From: Plutella xylostella
Taxonomy: Eukaryota > Arthropoda > Insecta > Lepidoptera > Plutellidae
Reading direction: 5' to 3'
Assembly: GCF_932276165.1 (NCBI RefSeq)
Contig: NC_063998.1
Location: forward strand, 1,004,501-1,068,500
Length of the DNA: 64,000 nucleotides
A model generated the notes under the pieces. That model was not told where the DNA came from. It searched no databases and saw only the letters and a list, made by a program, of their open reading frames with translations. The position numbers were made by a program, and so were the translations under genes. Shown piece after piece: positions 45,459 through 58,905 of this stretch. Within the stretch, counting starts at the first letter, position 1. Every line of letters begins with the position of its first letter.

Positions 45459-46974
45459 TCCTGTTGCGACGCGACTCATTGTACACAAAAGTATGAAAGA
45501 AGAGTCATTTCGAGAGAGCTGCACAGGCCCATTCGTGACTTGCGATGAAACGTGCAGTAAATGAGACAGGGGCACACCAAGCTTCGTGCATGCGGGTGTG
45601 TGGAACCTTGTCATATTTAAAGGTTTGGAACTTCGCATGAATATTCCAAAAGCTTATTTGGATTTGTGGGTGCAAATGAGAGTTACATACATGAAAATAA
45701 GAATCAATCACAGTTCTTTGTAGTTCGTAGTGAATAACGATCATTTAAATAACAACGAACAATCATAAGTAATCAACTTTAAAAACTTACTATTTTATAA
45801 CCAATGGAATAAACCTGAAGTGACTTGATAAAGTACCTATGTATTAAGTAAGTAAAAATAACAAACAATATTCTTATATTCCTAATGCCACCGTGTCAGC
45901 ATTCGCATGCTACATTCAAACAACACACTCGAGCGAACCTGAAACAGTCCATTTTCACGTGAATTACGAAGATATGCAGCCATTTATTTACCTTCATCTG
46001 CTTGTGTGCGGAATATATGTGTTTTCTCCAGCTACATCGCCGGCCTAACATAAATAACGTTTTGCTAACATTTACTCAAATCTGAATGGTCCCTGAAAAC
46101 AGCCGGTTTTTTATATTTCATTTTTTCGCAGAGTAATCTACTCGTAGCCCCGCTATGGTGATCTGCAGCTATTTATTCACGTTAAGGCTTTATTTTATAA
46201 ATAGAGCAGTTAAAAAGTTAAAGTAATGAATTAATTAGGAAATTAAATACTTCCTTTATGAAAGTAGTTCTCCCACCTGGATAAAATTACAAAAAAGTTT
46301 TGAAATAAAATAGGTACTTAGATATTACAAAATATAATTTCAAAACATAAACTATAATAATGACATATCAATTAGGAATCATAATTATATATTTATATAC
46401 GCCATTAAGTGTTAAATAAATTACAATAATAATGTGTTACAATTACTTCCTAGAACTACCAACAATAAGAAAAACAATAAAGGTCAAAGGAAGGAAAATA
46501 TACAAAACACAATAATCAAATAAAAGAATGAAAACGAATACACGTGTATGTCATCCCGAAACCATTGCCATTTTTTCCACTCAATTGTCTTTAACTGACA
46601 AACCCGAACAAAAGCTTTAATGTAGACACAACCGTTAACAAAACTTCGCTAAATTAATATTTTCCCCGAAAAAAATACACAAAGCCCGCCAACAAAGAAA
46701 ACGGCAGCATTTGACAGTTTTTTTTTGTAGCTCAACAAAGAGTTCATTAGTGGGTGCCGTGTATGTACATACAGGTAGTCGCAAAAAATCACCTCAAATG
46801 TGTAAAAAGCATATCGCGATGTCCTGAGGTACCTAATTAAAACTGCGGTTTAAACAAACATACCTGTGGCATTTTTATTATACACAGTTTAAAAATTAGT
46901 AGGTATTAATAAATAATAATTATTAAGCTTATATGTATTGTATACCAACTAGTTTTAAGTCTTTTTTTTGAAAA
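45459..46974. other. No gene seen
   Basis: AT-rich. Minus frames at 45330-45638 (which overlaps the MITE) and 45505-45744 are not recognisable. Confidence 0.45.
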
Positions 46975-47132
46975 GATGGCTCAGGAGTTTCTTGCCTCCG
47001 TTCTTCTCCTTAGACAGAAAGAGCCCCCCCTTATCCGAACGGAGAGTAATTTGTAAAAATTGACGTTCATCAGAAAATTTTATATTTGTACGATGAATAA
47101 AAAATTTTGAGTTTGAGTTTGAGTTTGAGTAT
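46975..47132 (+). mobile_element. 3' end of a LINE with GAGTTT tail
   Basis: GGCTCAGGAGTTTCTTGCC, CCGTTCTTCTCCTTAGAC, GACGTTCATCAG, then GATGAATAAAAAATTTTGAG and about four GAGTTT units (47104-47128). The AATAAA plus hexamer tail suggests a non-LTR retrotransposon 3' end. No coding part. Confidence 0.7.
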
Positions 47133-47259
47133 TTGATGTCACAATTTATGTTATGAAAATGAGTTATAGGCAGATAGTCAAGTTACAATATCTTGAAAAT
47201 GAAAGGAAATACTTAAAAGGCTCAAAAAAAAGACAGAGACTTCAAAAGTAATGAGAAAC

Positions 47260-47405
47260 TTCGATGGTCATGTGACTTTTTAGTAAGTGTACAGAATGAT
47301 TATTTCACGAATTTCCAAAAGTCGTAGAACAAAAGTTGTTCAGATTAACCCCCTGAGTTAGCCCTTTTCGTTTTAGTATACCACTCTTGCAACACCTTGT
47401 AGATA
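47260..47405. mobile_element. Partial GGGTTCCGTA/TGCAACACC-type repeat
   Basis: Shares CCCTGAGTTAGCCCTTTTCG and TGCAACACCTTGTAG with the end of the element at 23836. Left end missing. A lone opposite end, ACAGGTTGTTGCAAAAAG, is at about 54356. Confidence 0.5.
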
Positions 47406-50400
47406 ACATACCAAACAATTATTCTCTTTTCTAAATTATGAAAGACAGGAATGGGATACTTAGAACGTTAGAACTATGTTTCTACCTATCCCTTTCATCA
47501 CATCTGATGCTATCAGTGAGTTGTCAAGAGTAGTTAAGGCTTCAGAAATATACGTGGCTTTTACTTCTAAGTACTACGAAGGGGATTACAGGCTGTTCCA
47601 TACTGATTATAATCGTGTACAATATTTAAGAAAAATAGTTTTTTTCCAAAAATAATGTTCCTGTATATATATTAGCTATACAATTTGTACATGAGCCAAT
47701 TACGAATCCGACAGAAATTGAAGATCGAAATACATGCAGATTGCAGAGTTTAGATTAGATTACGTTACATTTTAGTAATTTAGATTAGATTAAGTAGGTT
47801 ACTGCAGTTCAGCTATTGTACCAAGAATCTTAGCAGGCATATTAGTATTATTTTTTATTTGGGAATTTTAGATAGGTTTGACTAAAATATGCCTCTTTTC
47901 AATTCCATTCATGGACATTTAAAAAACAAGAAATTTTAATTTATCTGTTTGTAAGTTTAAAAAAAAATTAAATGAAAATCATTTTTCCTGGGGTCGTCTT
48001 GGGGGTGTTTTAAATCTCTTTTTCAGGCAATTGCATACCTACTTTCAGAACAATGGTTTATTGAAATGTAGTTGGTCACACAGGAGTCTCCCGATTAGTA
48101 AAACCCATGTCACGACCGCGGCTAGGTAATGAAATATTAATAATGTTTCCCTTTCATTGGAGTTGCTGAGGAGGCAGTTTAGTTTGTACATGTTGGGAGC
48201 TATAGATAGTAGAGTAGTAAGTCTTGATATTTTCTTGCTATATTTACTGAATTAATATTATTAAGTATTATCAAAAAAACAATCCCATAAAACATTTTAT
48301 ACAATAATTAAATTATTAACCGTTTTAAATCAAATATTAGTTACCAATATTTTTTTGCCACAAAGAAATTGTGTATTTAAATTATAATATTATTTATCTA
48401 AGATTATTTAGAGCTAACATATTTTTATATACAATGAAAAGTAAAAACAAGAACAAAACAGTGTTATTTACTTAACTATTTGCTAGACTCTGCTAGAGTA
48501 TTCTTTATATAGGTAAATAAAAACATAACCACCCATATTTCACTGCGTAAAAATAAAACGGTAAAAAAACATGTTTACTCCCGCCAGATGAAAAAAATAT
48601 ACTTACGAAACAATTTAATGTTTTCTTCGTAAAAATACGAGCCAATTCGCTAATAATAACAACTAAATTCATGGTGTTTTTTACTATTTTTCATATTTTT
48701 CTTATCAAATAGTAATTGCTTGAGTACAATAATATTGCATGCGATATAAAATCACCGAATTTAAGTTAAATTATGTCAAATGGTGAAAATTAATTAATTA
48801 GTTGTCGATGACAAACACTAATAAGGCTAGCATGGAGAAAAATAGGCTAATCAGATTCAGGTCTTGATTTGATCCGTACATTATTCAAGTCATGTATCAA
48901 GCATGACAGCAGGATATACATTTTATTGGGTTTAACTGATGGTTGCGATTTTTATGTTAACTACGAATCAAAAAACTGGAAATAAGTGACATGCACTAAC
49001 CGGCCAAAAAAGGTTGGTCATGTAAAAGAAAGAGTAAATGATACTTCACTTGAGGTTGCTCCTTCCTTACACCCATAGATAGTAAATATTATTGAAATGT
49101 AAAACCTGATCCACAACTTCCAGTCAATTATCCTCAGTACAATTTTGTTACCTCATAAATAAAAAACAGCACTCTTTCATCCATCATAGCAGAGAAAGGA
49201 AAGCGCTTAAGAGCGATACCATGAAAGAAAATGAAAAAATAAAACATATTTTATTATTAGCCTCGGGAACCGCTCTTGTAGGAGAATAAAAATGCACTTC
49301 AATGCTTTTATTATTTGGATTAAAATAGGTACCTATCATTGTACATAAAAACGAGGATACAGCGAAATTTATATGGTTTTGGCTTTTAAATAGGTTTAAT
49401 TTCCCGCGTGACTATATGAAAGAGAAAAAAGTCATATTTAAAGGAAAAAAAACAAAAACTTATTTCAGTACCTACTTGACACCCATGCATACATAATAAT
49501 TATATTCTTTCGATTGTAATCCCTGCTTTTCACTGTACATTTGTAAATTTGTTCGTGATAGATCGAGGGCTGTATCGCCGTACAATGCAGTTAGGGAAGC
49601 TAAATGTGCAGGTTTCCTCACGAATACATCTCGTTTTCATTTCGTTTAATGACGGAGGATAATCTCAATAATGAGGTAAAACCTCACAAATTGGTACAGC
49701 ACACAAAGCGGCGGTGTAACCAACCGCACGTGTCAAATTTCCGTTTTCTTTCCGTCGTTTATAACCCGCGATGACAGATTACACTGTTTCATCTCACACT
49801 GTGGTCAGACCCTTCCGGAAATTCGGACACACACCTTTTTGCAAAATGTTTTTTAGGGGCTACGGGATGTGGCGTGAAGACAGCTAGACTTTTAGAGATG
49901 TACATTTTGCTACCTTGTCACTAACAAAGCAAGTCGTTTATTTTCAAAGACATTATTTAATGAAAAACGGTATTTTAGGAAAGTTATCAATGCTAGGGTC
50001 AGAAAATTGTTGATTCTGTAATACGGATTCAATAAAAATATGTAGTGCTCTTGTATGATGGTTTTACTAGAGCCATATGATTTGGTTCTTTTATTTTATT
50101 GAGTACCAAAAAAATCTACAAAGATAATTATTAACCTACATAAATTCCGCCATTTTAGAGAACAACCAACAAAAACTAGCGTTCAATAAACTGTTGTTTG
50201 TTCAAAAACCACCGGAGCAAATACTACTAATGCACTTTTGCTTTGCAGTTTTTTATTTCGACTCCGTTTTGGCGTGTCGTGAAATTTATAGCGTGAAGCG
50301 CTATTCATTTCACAAAACTGTAAGTCATCTGTGCCTGATAACGGGGGCGAACGCAAGATTGATTCGAAAACGAATATTTATTTGTTTTCCGCCGTAATCC

Positions 50401-53400
50401 TGGTATGAAACGAAAAAATAACATGTTTAAAATGCGTTTTTCCACGTCAACGTTTTGTTGAATTTTCAATTTGTTTATTTGCTGTTTGATTTATATTAAA
50501 TTAAATTAATTTACTTACACAAAACTACAATACAATGTAGGTAGGTATTAAATAAGATTACATTTTATTCATTACCTTATTATATAATCATAAGATAACA
50601 GTATTACAAAACAAACACCAAAGTGTGTGTTACAATCTAAACTCTTTCGCTTGAATATTTTTCTACCAACAAAATAAGGACGATATTTGCAAAATCTCTT
50701 GAAGTTTGCAATTTCTGTCCAATAAAAAAGTTGAGTTACCCTGCTCTCAACACACAAAGGGGCAGAAAAAGCTTGGAAATTGTTTGTCAAATAAAGTTAT
50801 GCCAATAAACGTAAACAGTGTAGGAATAAACTCGGTCCTGGGAAGTTGCCCCTCTGAATATGAAATTACCTGCATAATTGTATGATTGTACCGCATTAGC
50901 TATTGCAATGTTGTGTTGAAACGTTAATGTGTATTTATGTGGGGAATTTTGTCGGCAACTTTAATTAGTGGTTCCAGCGGTATTTATGATTGGCATTGTT
51001 TTCAGGTTATCATGTATCTAATAAGCGGTATGAAGTCCGTACAGCAACTTATTAAGCCTAATTCGAAAATTACCATTTCTTTTAACAATTATGCTTTCTT
51101 GATTTTGCAATTCAATCAAATAAAAATTCAACGGGAGAGTCGCAATCAAAACTCACATAACTCAACACCAACATAATCGTCTTTGCATAATCTCATTCGT
51201 TCAGCTTTAAAAGACCAATTATGCAGATGCAAGACTCAATAAATAAAAAAATCTACCCGTTTAATTAAAACCCGGGCAAGGAACGAACGGGAAGGAGTCT
51301 ACAGAGAGGTGGAAGAAAAAAGGCCGCAATCGGTTTAGTTCAGAAAAAAGTCCCTTGTAGTGCGGCTTCGTGTTCGATAGTTTAGATATCGATAAAAAAT
51401 ATACATACATGCTTATCGTGTGTAATATGTATGTATTTTTATAGACCCTAAAGTTTTCAGTACTTGAGATTCAAAGGACGCAAAGCGCAGAATATAGAAT
51501 ATTTTGCGTTTTGCGTCTTTCTATTAAAGTTTCAATACTGTATTGTATATACTGTGTTGTATATTGTACTGTGCTACCAGGTTCTGATAATATTGAAAGA
51601 AAAATATGGAAAATTTATAGGAAAAAAAAACTACAATGATAAAATAGTAAGTACTTGATTACTCTGCTCAGGTTTATAGAAACGGGTAAAGGTTTAACTA
51701 TACCAGGGACGATATCACAAAATTACTCCTAAACGGAAAAGACGAGCTTAATGTTTTTTTCATTGCCCGTGAGTATAGGTTTATCGATAGCAACTAGTCT
51801 GTCCTAGTCGTCGTCGTAGCTATAAGGAGGTGTGAGTTTACGCTACAGGAGTAAGGAGGAAGGCTAAGGAGGATCGCAAAATTTCCTTTACTTCGATTTA
51901 TGGCTAGATCCTGTCAGACCACTACAGGTCCCGTTTAATCGTGTTAATTAAGTTCTTAGAAATGTATTCGGTAGCAGTAGGATATTGAATACTTAAGCCT
52001 TCCTACATTTATATTTAATTGGTTGTCAATAACAACATAATAATATGCATTTGCATATACACAACAAAAAAATATTCATGAAGTATAAAACAAAAAATTA
52101 CCTACATAAAATATTAACCTAATAATATTCGTTAAAATCATGTTACAATGAAAGAGTCCGCCCAATGGTAGCAACTCGTAAACTACATTTGCAACTAGAA
52201 ATTACATACAATACCTACATCCTCGCAAACTTTACAAATTGCTGGCCCTCCAACTTGGTAAAGTTGCTTGACTAGTAAATTTATTCATGAACATCTGCAA
52301 CCGAGACTTGTAACAGTCAAAGTGTTCGGATTTTGAATGTCACACCGGAAGCTGCCAGGACGTATGGATAGAAGTCGTGTTCCATTTTCGAACCGACTGG
52401 TTGAATCAACCAATCACGCGGTAGCGCGAGCGCGGATGTGTTTTCGCCTCTTTTGATATTGTAATGTACGTTGGTTTTCAGTTGAGAGATATTTACGAGG
52501 CTTGCTATAGAATAATACTGAAATAAAATACTTAATATTTTTTTCAAATGCGAACCCTTTTGTAATTTAGAATAGAAAAAAAGGTCAGTTCTTGTTGTTT
52601 GGTATTTAAATTGGAATTATCTTCCGAAATTACGAGTACAAATTATTGAGTTGGGTTATTCAATTGGGGTGCATGAAAGGAGCCTAAAGTAACGTCAACG
52701 TGAAATCAACTATTCCTTACATGATGGTCGTTCTCTGAGCAGCCAGCTACTAACGCTAGTCTGACCATGATAACAAAGGCTAGTCTAATATATATACTAT
52801 TAAATAATCTAACAAAATTTTAGGTCAATACTTACTGAAATTCCTAAATTAAATCAGGCAATAACTTAAAATCTCTCTAACAAACCCCGTGAAAGTACAC
52901 AGTACAGTTAACAGTAATAGCTCATGCTCTCGCACCGGAAGCAGGAGCGTGATGATTCCGCTCGCGGCGCTTCCGGTGGCAGAGGGCGCTGCCGGCGCTC
53001 TTCCGCGTTCTTTTTTCAAACGCCATGACAAATGAGAAACGAGCGTTTACAAAGTTAGCTAGCGGGTGACGTTTCGGAAACCTTTGTTGAATGTGTCAGT
53101 TTAAACAAGTTTGTGTGTTACGGTAATTTCGAGAAAATTTGAGTCACTGTTATGAGGTTCAATTTTATTTTGAAAGAAACTATTTTTGATTAGGGCTTTA
53201 AAAGCGGAGTGTCTGCTAAAACTTACTTTCAAAAAGCCCTTACAGACTTTAACACTTTTTGACAGCTTTTCCTCTACGACAGCTGACCCAATTCACATTC
53301 CATAGGCAGATTAGAAAATCGTCCATTTTCCTTTTCAACCTATCGCCTAACAAAATAGGCCACTTGGTCTCGCACCCGTCACTTATCCGGACAGTGCCGT

Positions 53401-54663
53401 ATGTGGCCCGAGTGATTGGGCCCAAATTGATGTAATTGCCCGACCATTGTGCGGCCGTGATGCCGGGTTACTTTCAACTGTAACGTACGGATGGGGACGA
53501 GCCCGCTATTTCATTTTACTACGCGCGCTGAGTGGGTCTAGCTGTAGCATTGATGGCGTATTTTGCTGCGAAAGTGTGCAGGTTTTATTTTGGGAGTGTA
53601 GGTATTTTTTTAAGCAACGCAACGTAAACCGTAGTGTGGCGTTTGAGTTTAGCAACACTAAATTTATCTGCCTGCCCTAAGCGAATGAAGAAGAGACCAA
53701 ACTTTTTTTGGTGTTGGCCCTTGTATTTTTTTGGAAAGATACCGTTGTCAAACTCTATTATTTGATATCGACATGCATGATTAGAAGGTATAAGAATAAT
53801 CTCACAATCAATAAGTAAGGTATTTGTCATAATTATGTTGTGAGCTTAGTTTTTATTATTTCATATAATATATTTCGCTTACACTCCACTCCTCTCTGAA
53901 AACGAATAAGTGTTTGCCAAAAGTAAATATAAAAACTGCTAGTAGCTCTATTCCCATATATTTTAATCCAATACACTTGTGTTCGGCGCCGGTAATCCAT
54001 CTTCTCTTCACATCGGATATTACCAATAAAACAGAGTAACACTGAAAATGCCGGTTTCATGTTACTACTTCAAATATAGCTTAATATTACGCCGCTTTTG
54101 TATGAGGAATAAAACGAATTATTTCGCAAGATAACGTTATATTGCGTACAACAAAACAACAACATATTTTGGCTGTAAAAGTTTTAGTGTCGCTTTATTC
54201 GGGTATTGTTTTATGCGAATTATAATGAAAGGGATAAGCCAATGGCCAATGATGGAGAATAAAGTTAGCTAATCTACACAAGTTTTAATTTTTACCAGTG
54301 CCTGAAAGATAGAAATAATCTTTTTCCTTCAATGATTGTAGGAAATGAAATTATACAGGTTGTTGCAAAAAGTGAGCATAAAAAGGTAACTCTAGGAAAC
54401 ATTAAATTATTTTTTTTACTTTTGAGTCTTGCAATAATAACTTAAAATAAATACAATGTTCGGTTTAATAAGGTAAGGTAAGGTTCGATGGTTCAATGTA
54501 TAGGTATACCTAATTTGAATAAACTTCAAAATTATTTGTACTGCTAACGATATTATAATATCTAATAAACGCGGGGTAATGTCGCCGTTATTCAAGTTTC
54601 ATAGAAACGATTATGAAGGCGCGCCAGTTATTAAAATCCATTATAACGTACAAGTTTATTGCG
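47406..54663. other. No gene assigned over 7.2 kb
   Basis: Long AT-rich stretch. One hairpin at 51473-51520: AAAGGACGCAAAGCGCAG opposed by the complement of TTTTGCGTTTTGCGTCTTT. A GC-rich patch at 52920-53010 carries CACCGGAAGC / GCTTCCGGTG inverted words and could be regulatory, but nothing ties it to a gene. Short frames at 50194, 50937, 52317 (-) and 53447 lack motifs. Confidence 0.45.
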
Positions 54664-55007
54664 TTTTCAGGGTTCCGTATCAAATAAATTACGTAGGTAG
54701 GTAATTTTTCAACTTTTTTTTTCATCAAAGACTAGGTCAGTGTGGTGGACTAGGCCTTAACATTATGACTTCAACCCTAACTACGTTTAGTGCACTTATT
54801 TCACACGGATAAAGATACTTCAGTAATATCGTTTGTTCTTTTACTTTTTGAAATTCAAAGGATCATAAGTATGTAGGTAAGTTCCTAATAATAAAGTAAT
54901 AATGCTAAGAGTATACGTACTCTTTTAATATTTTATGTTAATAAATACAATTATATTGTAGGTATGTATCTAATTGAATCATATGCCATGGTACGGAACC
55001 CTGAAAA
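54664..55007. mobile_element. MITE with 16-bp TTTTCAGGGTTCCGTA TIRs
   Basis: TTTTCAGGGTTCCGTA at 54664-54679 is perfectly inverted at 54992-55007. The 344-bp element is AT-rich and contains a short fragment of the RTE-tailed repeat near 54733 (GTGTGGTGGACTAGGCC). Confidence 0.72.
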
Positions 55008-55089
55008 TGAAAACCTGAAGCCTACTTGGCTATTTCTTTTCGCTTCTTGGGTAGGGTGTGTCGCGCTTATAAAAATGGCTAGCTAACGG

Positions 55090-55760
55090 AGAGGTAGAAA
55101 TGAGAAGCCAGGGTTCAGCTTGACACAAATTTATTTAAAGGTCAACGTGGGTTAGGCCTACACTACACGATCAGTCAGTTTTCAGTTGGTACGGATAGGG
55201 ACTCCCCTGAGTCGAAGAGTATCGGCGTGGAATCCCGATAACGCGACCGGCGTGGAAGTCCTCTTCTCCAGTGCCCAGGTAGGTAGGCAGGCAGGTCACG
55301 TGGCCGTTGCGTGCGCGTGGCGTGTAGCTCGGCTGCGCGGCGTGGTCAGCAACACGAAGGTAGGGGGTTGCCGAACCAGCACGTAGAGGGCGAGCCGTAG
55401 AAGTAGGTAGTTCCGTGCAGTAGGTAAACCGTACCGTGGACCCCGATATTGGGGAAGACACGCACAAGGCACCACTGGTAAAGTCTAGGTCATTCGACAC
55501 TTTAGAGCGGGCTAGGCACCTAGAGGACTGCCGTGAGGAAGGGTCACGCGCAGTCGATGCCGTAGCCCGTGGACGAATCATCGAGAGCCAGTGGTCACCG
55601 AGTGGGGCTGCCGCGAGAGTGGGGGTTTTGTGCCCATCCGGCGGCAAGGGTGGACCTACGGAGATATTATTTTTACACATAAATGATTGTATATAAATAG
55701 ATAAACTTTTTTTGAAAACGTAAGTACAGTTGCAGCAGTAAGTGGTATAATACCTAAATA
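55090..55760 (-). other. GC-rich LTR-like block with a 230-codon open frame
   Basis: The minus strand has a TATA-like TTTATATAC (about 55692-55700), a GC-rich body and AAATAAATTTGTGTC (about 55123-55137), an order like an LTR promoter and poly(A) signal. A minus frame of 230 codons (55171-55863) covers it, and plus frames also stay open, so the openness reflects GC content. The translation has no gag, protease or RT motif. It could be a solo LTR (BEL- or Gypsy-type) or an exon with UTR. I could not fix the ends or a target duplication. Confidence 0.35.
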
Positions 55761-55863
55761 TTAAAAAATATATATTTCTGGATATTAGATTGGATAATTC
55801 TTTAATATTATCTTCAGGAAAGCTATCAAAAGGTAATGTTGTAGGCAAACTATGAACCACCAA

Positions 55864-56337
55864 AACACATGAGCTTAATAGTCAGTCCAAATGGCTTTCC
55901 CGTCGAAACTTAGACACAAGCTAAACTCTGTCACTTGGTTATCAAACGCATTATAAGTAGAGCTAATTCCGTTCTAAAAATTAATGGGTTTTTACTTGGA
56001 TAATTATTATCATACCTAGTTCTGAGCAAATGCCATTCAATAAATAAATACATCGGCAAGAAGTTAAAAAAAAACATAAGTTCAAAAAAATCAGCAGGAC
56101 GAGAACGAACACAAGTGAACATTTTCATTCACTAGATCTTTTCGTTACGAACACCTTAATTTGAATGTAGATCGCTAAAAACCGAAGGTGGGTTTCCATC
56201 GATATTTTTTACTACCGTGTGACTACTTTGTATATATTCTAACTTACTGTAGGTAATTCAAACTCACTCCTACTAAAACACCTTAATGAAAATCTGCAAG
56301 CTGCATTAGTATGCCGTAGTATGTAGTATTAGCCTAT
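55864..56337. other. No gene seen
   Basis: AT-rich spacer with no recognisable frame or repeat. Confidence 0.4.
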
Positions 56338-56545
56338 GGCCCGCGGGACTGACAACCTTAGGGGCCGTCTCTACAGACCAATCAGCGTATTCAACCACTC
56401 AGCATGTGGAGACACCCTCTATGAGAGTAGGCCCTGTGGAGACGGCTCTTTAGAAAGGTAGTGGCTGAATGAAGAAGGCCCAGGACGCAGTGTGTATAAA
56501 ATCACACGCAAACTCCTTAATAGCCTGAGATACTTACCATTGGTT
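56338..56545 (+). pseudogene. RTE LINE fragment split by a MITE
   Basis: GCGGGACTGACAACCTTA and GAAAGGTAGTGGCTGAATG-AAGAAGGCCCAGGACGC match the RTE region around 2475-2540 (TGACGACCTTAGG, GGTAGTGGTTGGATGAGG). The MITE 56361-56449 lies exactly between them. Confidence 0.75.
56361..56449. mobile_element. 89-bp Harbinger-like MITE inside the RTE fragment
   Basis: Inverted ends GGGGCCGTCTCTACAG and AGAGCCGTCTCCACAG (13 of 16 match), flanked by TTA at 56358-56360 and 56450-56452. The RTE copy at 2121 gives the empty site with a single TTA. Confidence 0.82.
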
Positions 56546-58226
56546 ATCCAGTAGAAGCAGATACTGCATGCAAGAATAAAAAGCTCAACATTATGACAAC
56601 ACTTTCAACAAAAAGAAACAGTCTTTGTTTGTAGGAGCATGCAAACGTTATATGTACGAGATTCTACTATTTTTCCGACAAACGTTGGAATAAGTAAACA
56701 TAGTAATAATAACAAGAGAGTTATGGAAACATCTTCAAATCCGTTCCTTGGAAATTCTTTTGTTGTGAAGAAAGGATCATACATTCTAGTCGTAGAATTT
56801 CCGTGTTGCAGACTTTATAAGTTATTTAGTAAAATATACCAGGTGCATCATACAATATTTTAACCCGGTACGGTACTCTTAAATGTACAAATAGATAGCT
56901 AGGAATAATTTTATGCCGTTTACGAAAAAAAAAACTTGAGTAACGTAAAACGTATCACATAGGCTTTTTCTTTCACTACGGTGATTAAATTATAGTCTAG
57001 CTCTTTTGTTATTTACCGACACCACAGGAAGATTCTTGTTAGCCTCTACAAGTACTTTGTCACAACATAAGTTCAAAGTGGAGTCGACAGTACCAGCCTC
57101 ATCTGCCTCCCCTCACCATATGTGGGCCATCAAACTCCTAGTTGGCGGGTAATGTCAGCTGAATATTTCTCAACGCCGGCACTATGGGCGCGAAACGGGC
57201 TCTTAACCTTATTTATAGCCTGACATTCTCGCCTCGTGTTAGATATGGAGAGGTTTAACACGTTCCCTGACCAGTATGATGTATCGCCGTGATGAGATGA
57301 CTTGCCGTGTCTAGGTTAAAGCACTGATAAAATGCTATACTGTACAAAATTTCATAATTTTAAAATATCAAGATCGCGTAAGAAAAATACGAAATAGAAA
57401 AATTTAAAAGTGATAATCCCGACTATAATAGACATAATTAAATCTTGTCTGATTTTCCCATTTTTGACATCTATTTCGAATTTACCAATAGAATAACGTC
57501 AAGAGAAGTGACAGCACTACGCACTTAGAGCGCTAATGTAAACACTTCAAAAACACAACCATTGAACGCGTTACAAATTGAATTATGTACCGAGTCTGTC
57601 ACTCTCTACGACGGATTTCCGCGCCAAGTGACTTCTAATATGATTTCCGAAGAGCAACGAGTAAAGGAGATATAACATGCCCTAAAAATTTTGAGTTTAT
57701 TTTAATATAGAACTAGGTACATTACAGGCCTTTGCCCAGCATTTATGGTATCTTTATAAAAAAGTAACTAAATTAAATACACTTGAAAAAAACATTCATC
57801 TAAGTAAGTATTTGTTGGACAATGGACATTTACAAAACAACTACAAACTATCACATTAATTTTAAATGATTAAATTTAATTCTGCTGTCCAAAACTACGA
57901 TATTATTGACTCTACAATAAAAGTAATAAAACAACTAGCTTAGATTAGATTGAAAGAAAACCGTCATTTCCACTGGCAATCCTTGTGCTAAGATAATTTC
58001 TCAGAAACTGGGTCTTAATTTTAGATCTTTTCAAGCCGAATCTGAGAGCTCCTGCATATAACCATGTTTTATATACCTATGTATGTACTATGTATGTATA
58101 TAAGTGAATTTAATCCTCGTCTTATCTTATTTAAAACGAATCCGTCGAGTTCAGAATGGAGACGTATTTTACAAACGCTGATTAATTCCTATAAGGCTGG
58201 GAGCACATTGTTGTGTCTCTATTTTT
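56546..58226. other. No gene seen
   Basis: AT-rich. GGCCTTTGCCCAGCATTTATGG at about 57728 may be a tiny LINE tail. A plus frame at 56639-56863 is unrecognised. Confidence 0.45.
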
Positions 58227-58788
58227 AGGGTTCCGTAGCCAAAATGGCAAAAACGGAACCCTTATAGTTTCGTCATGTCCGTCTGTCCGTCTGTCCGTCT
58301 GTCACAGCCGATTTACTCGGAAACTATAAGTACTACAGTGATGAAATTTGATGGGAATATGTGTTGTATGAACCGCTACAAAAATATGACACTAAATAGT
58401 AAAAAAAAGAATTGGGGGTGGGGCCCCCCATACATGTAACTGAGGGATGAAATTTTTTTTTTCGATGTACATACCCGTGTGGGGTATCAATGGAAAGGTC
58501 TTTTAAAATGATATAAAGTTTTCTAAAAAACATTTTTCTTAAAGTGAACGGTTTTTGAGATATCAGCTCTCAAAGTCATAAAAAGTATGTCCCCCCCCCC
58601 TCTATTTTTATAACTACGGGGTATAAAATCTAAAAAAAATAGAGGTGATGCATGCTAATTAACTCTTTCAACGATTTTTGGTTTGATCAAAGTATCTCTT
58701 ATAGTTTTTGAGATAGGTTGATTTAACTGTAATTTTGCTGCTACGGAACCCTTTGTGCGCGAGCCCGACTCGCACTTGGCCGGTTTTA
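58227..58788. mobile_element. Long GGGTTCCGTA repeat
   Basis: AGGGTTCCGTAGC (58227-58239) is inverted at 58740-58752, and again internally as ACGGAACCCT at 58253-58262. It contains three GTCCGTCT units (about 58276-58300) and ends GACTCGCACTTGGCCGG plus TTTT. It is a familiar lepidopteran repeat with no convincing coding frame. Confidence 0.7.
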
Positions 58789-58849
58789 TTTTATATGTTT
58801 TTTTTTTAATGTTTTGGTAAGTGTACACTGTTATTAACTGGTCTTTATC

Positions 58850-58905
58850 CGTTGTCCGTGAGATTTCTCACGACGTTTTCTTTCATCATAAGATCACGTG
58901 GTAGG
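58850..58905 (-). mobile_element. Fragment of the RTE-tailed repeat head
   Basis: Minus strand: ACGTGATCTTATGATGAAAG, then AAAACGTCGTGAG. Compare 24095 and 14028. Confidence 0.5.

Noticed and set aside
52920..53010. Host promoter or CpG island
   Set aside because: GC-rich with a short inverted word, but no gene next to it and no core promoter order to support it.
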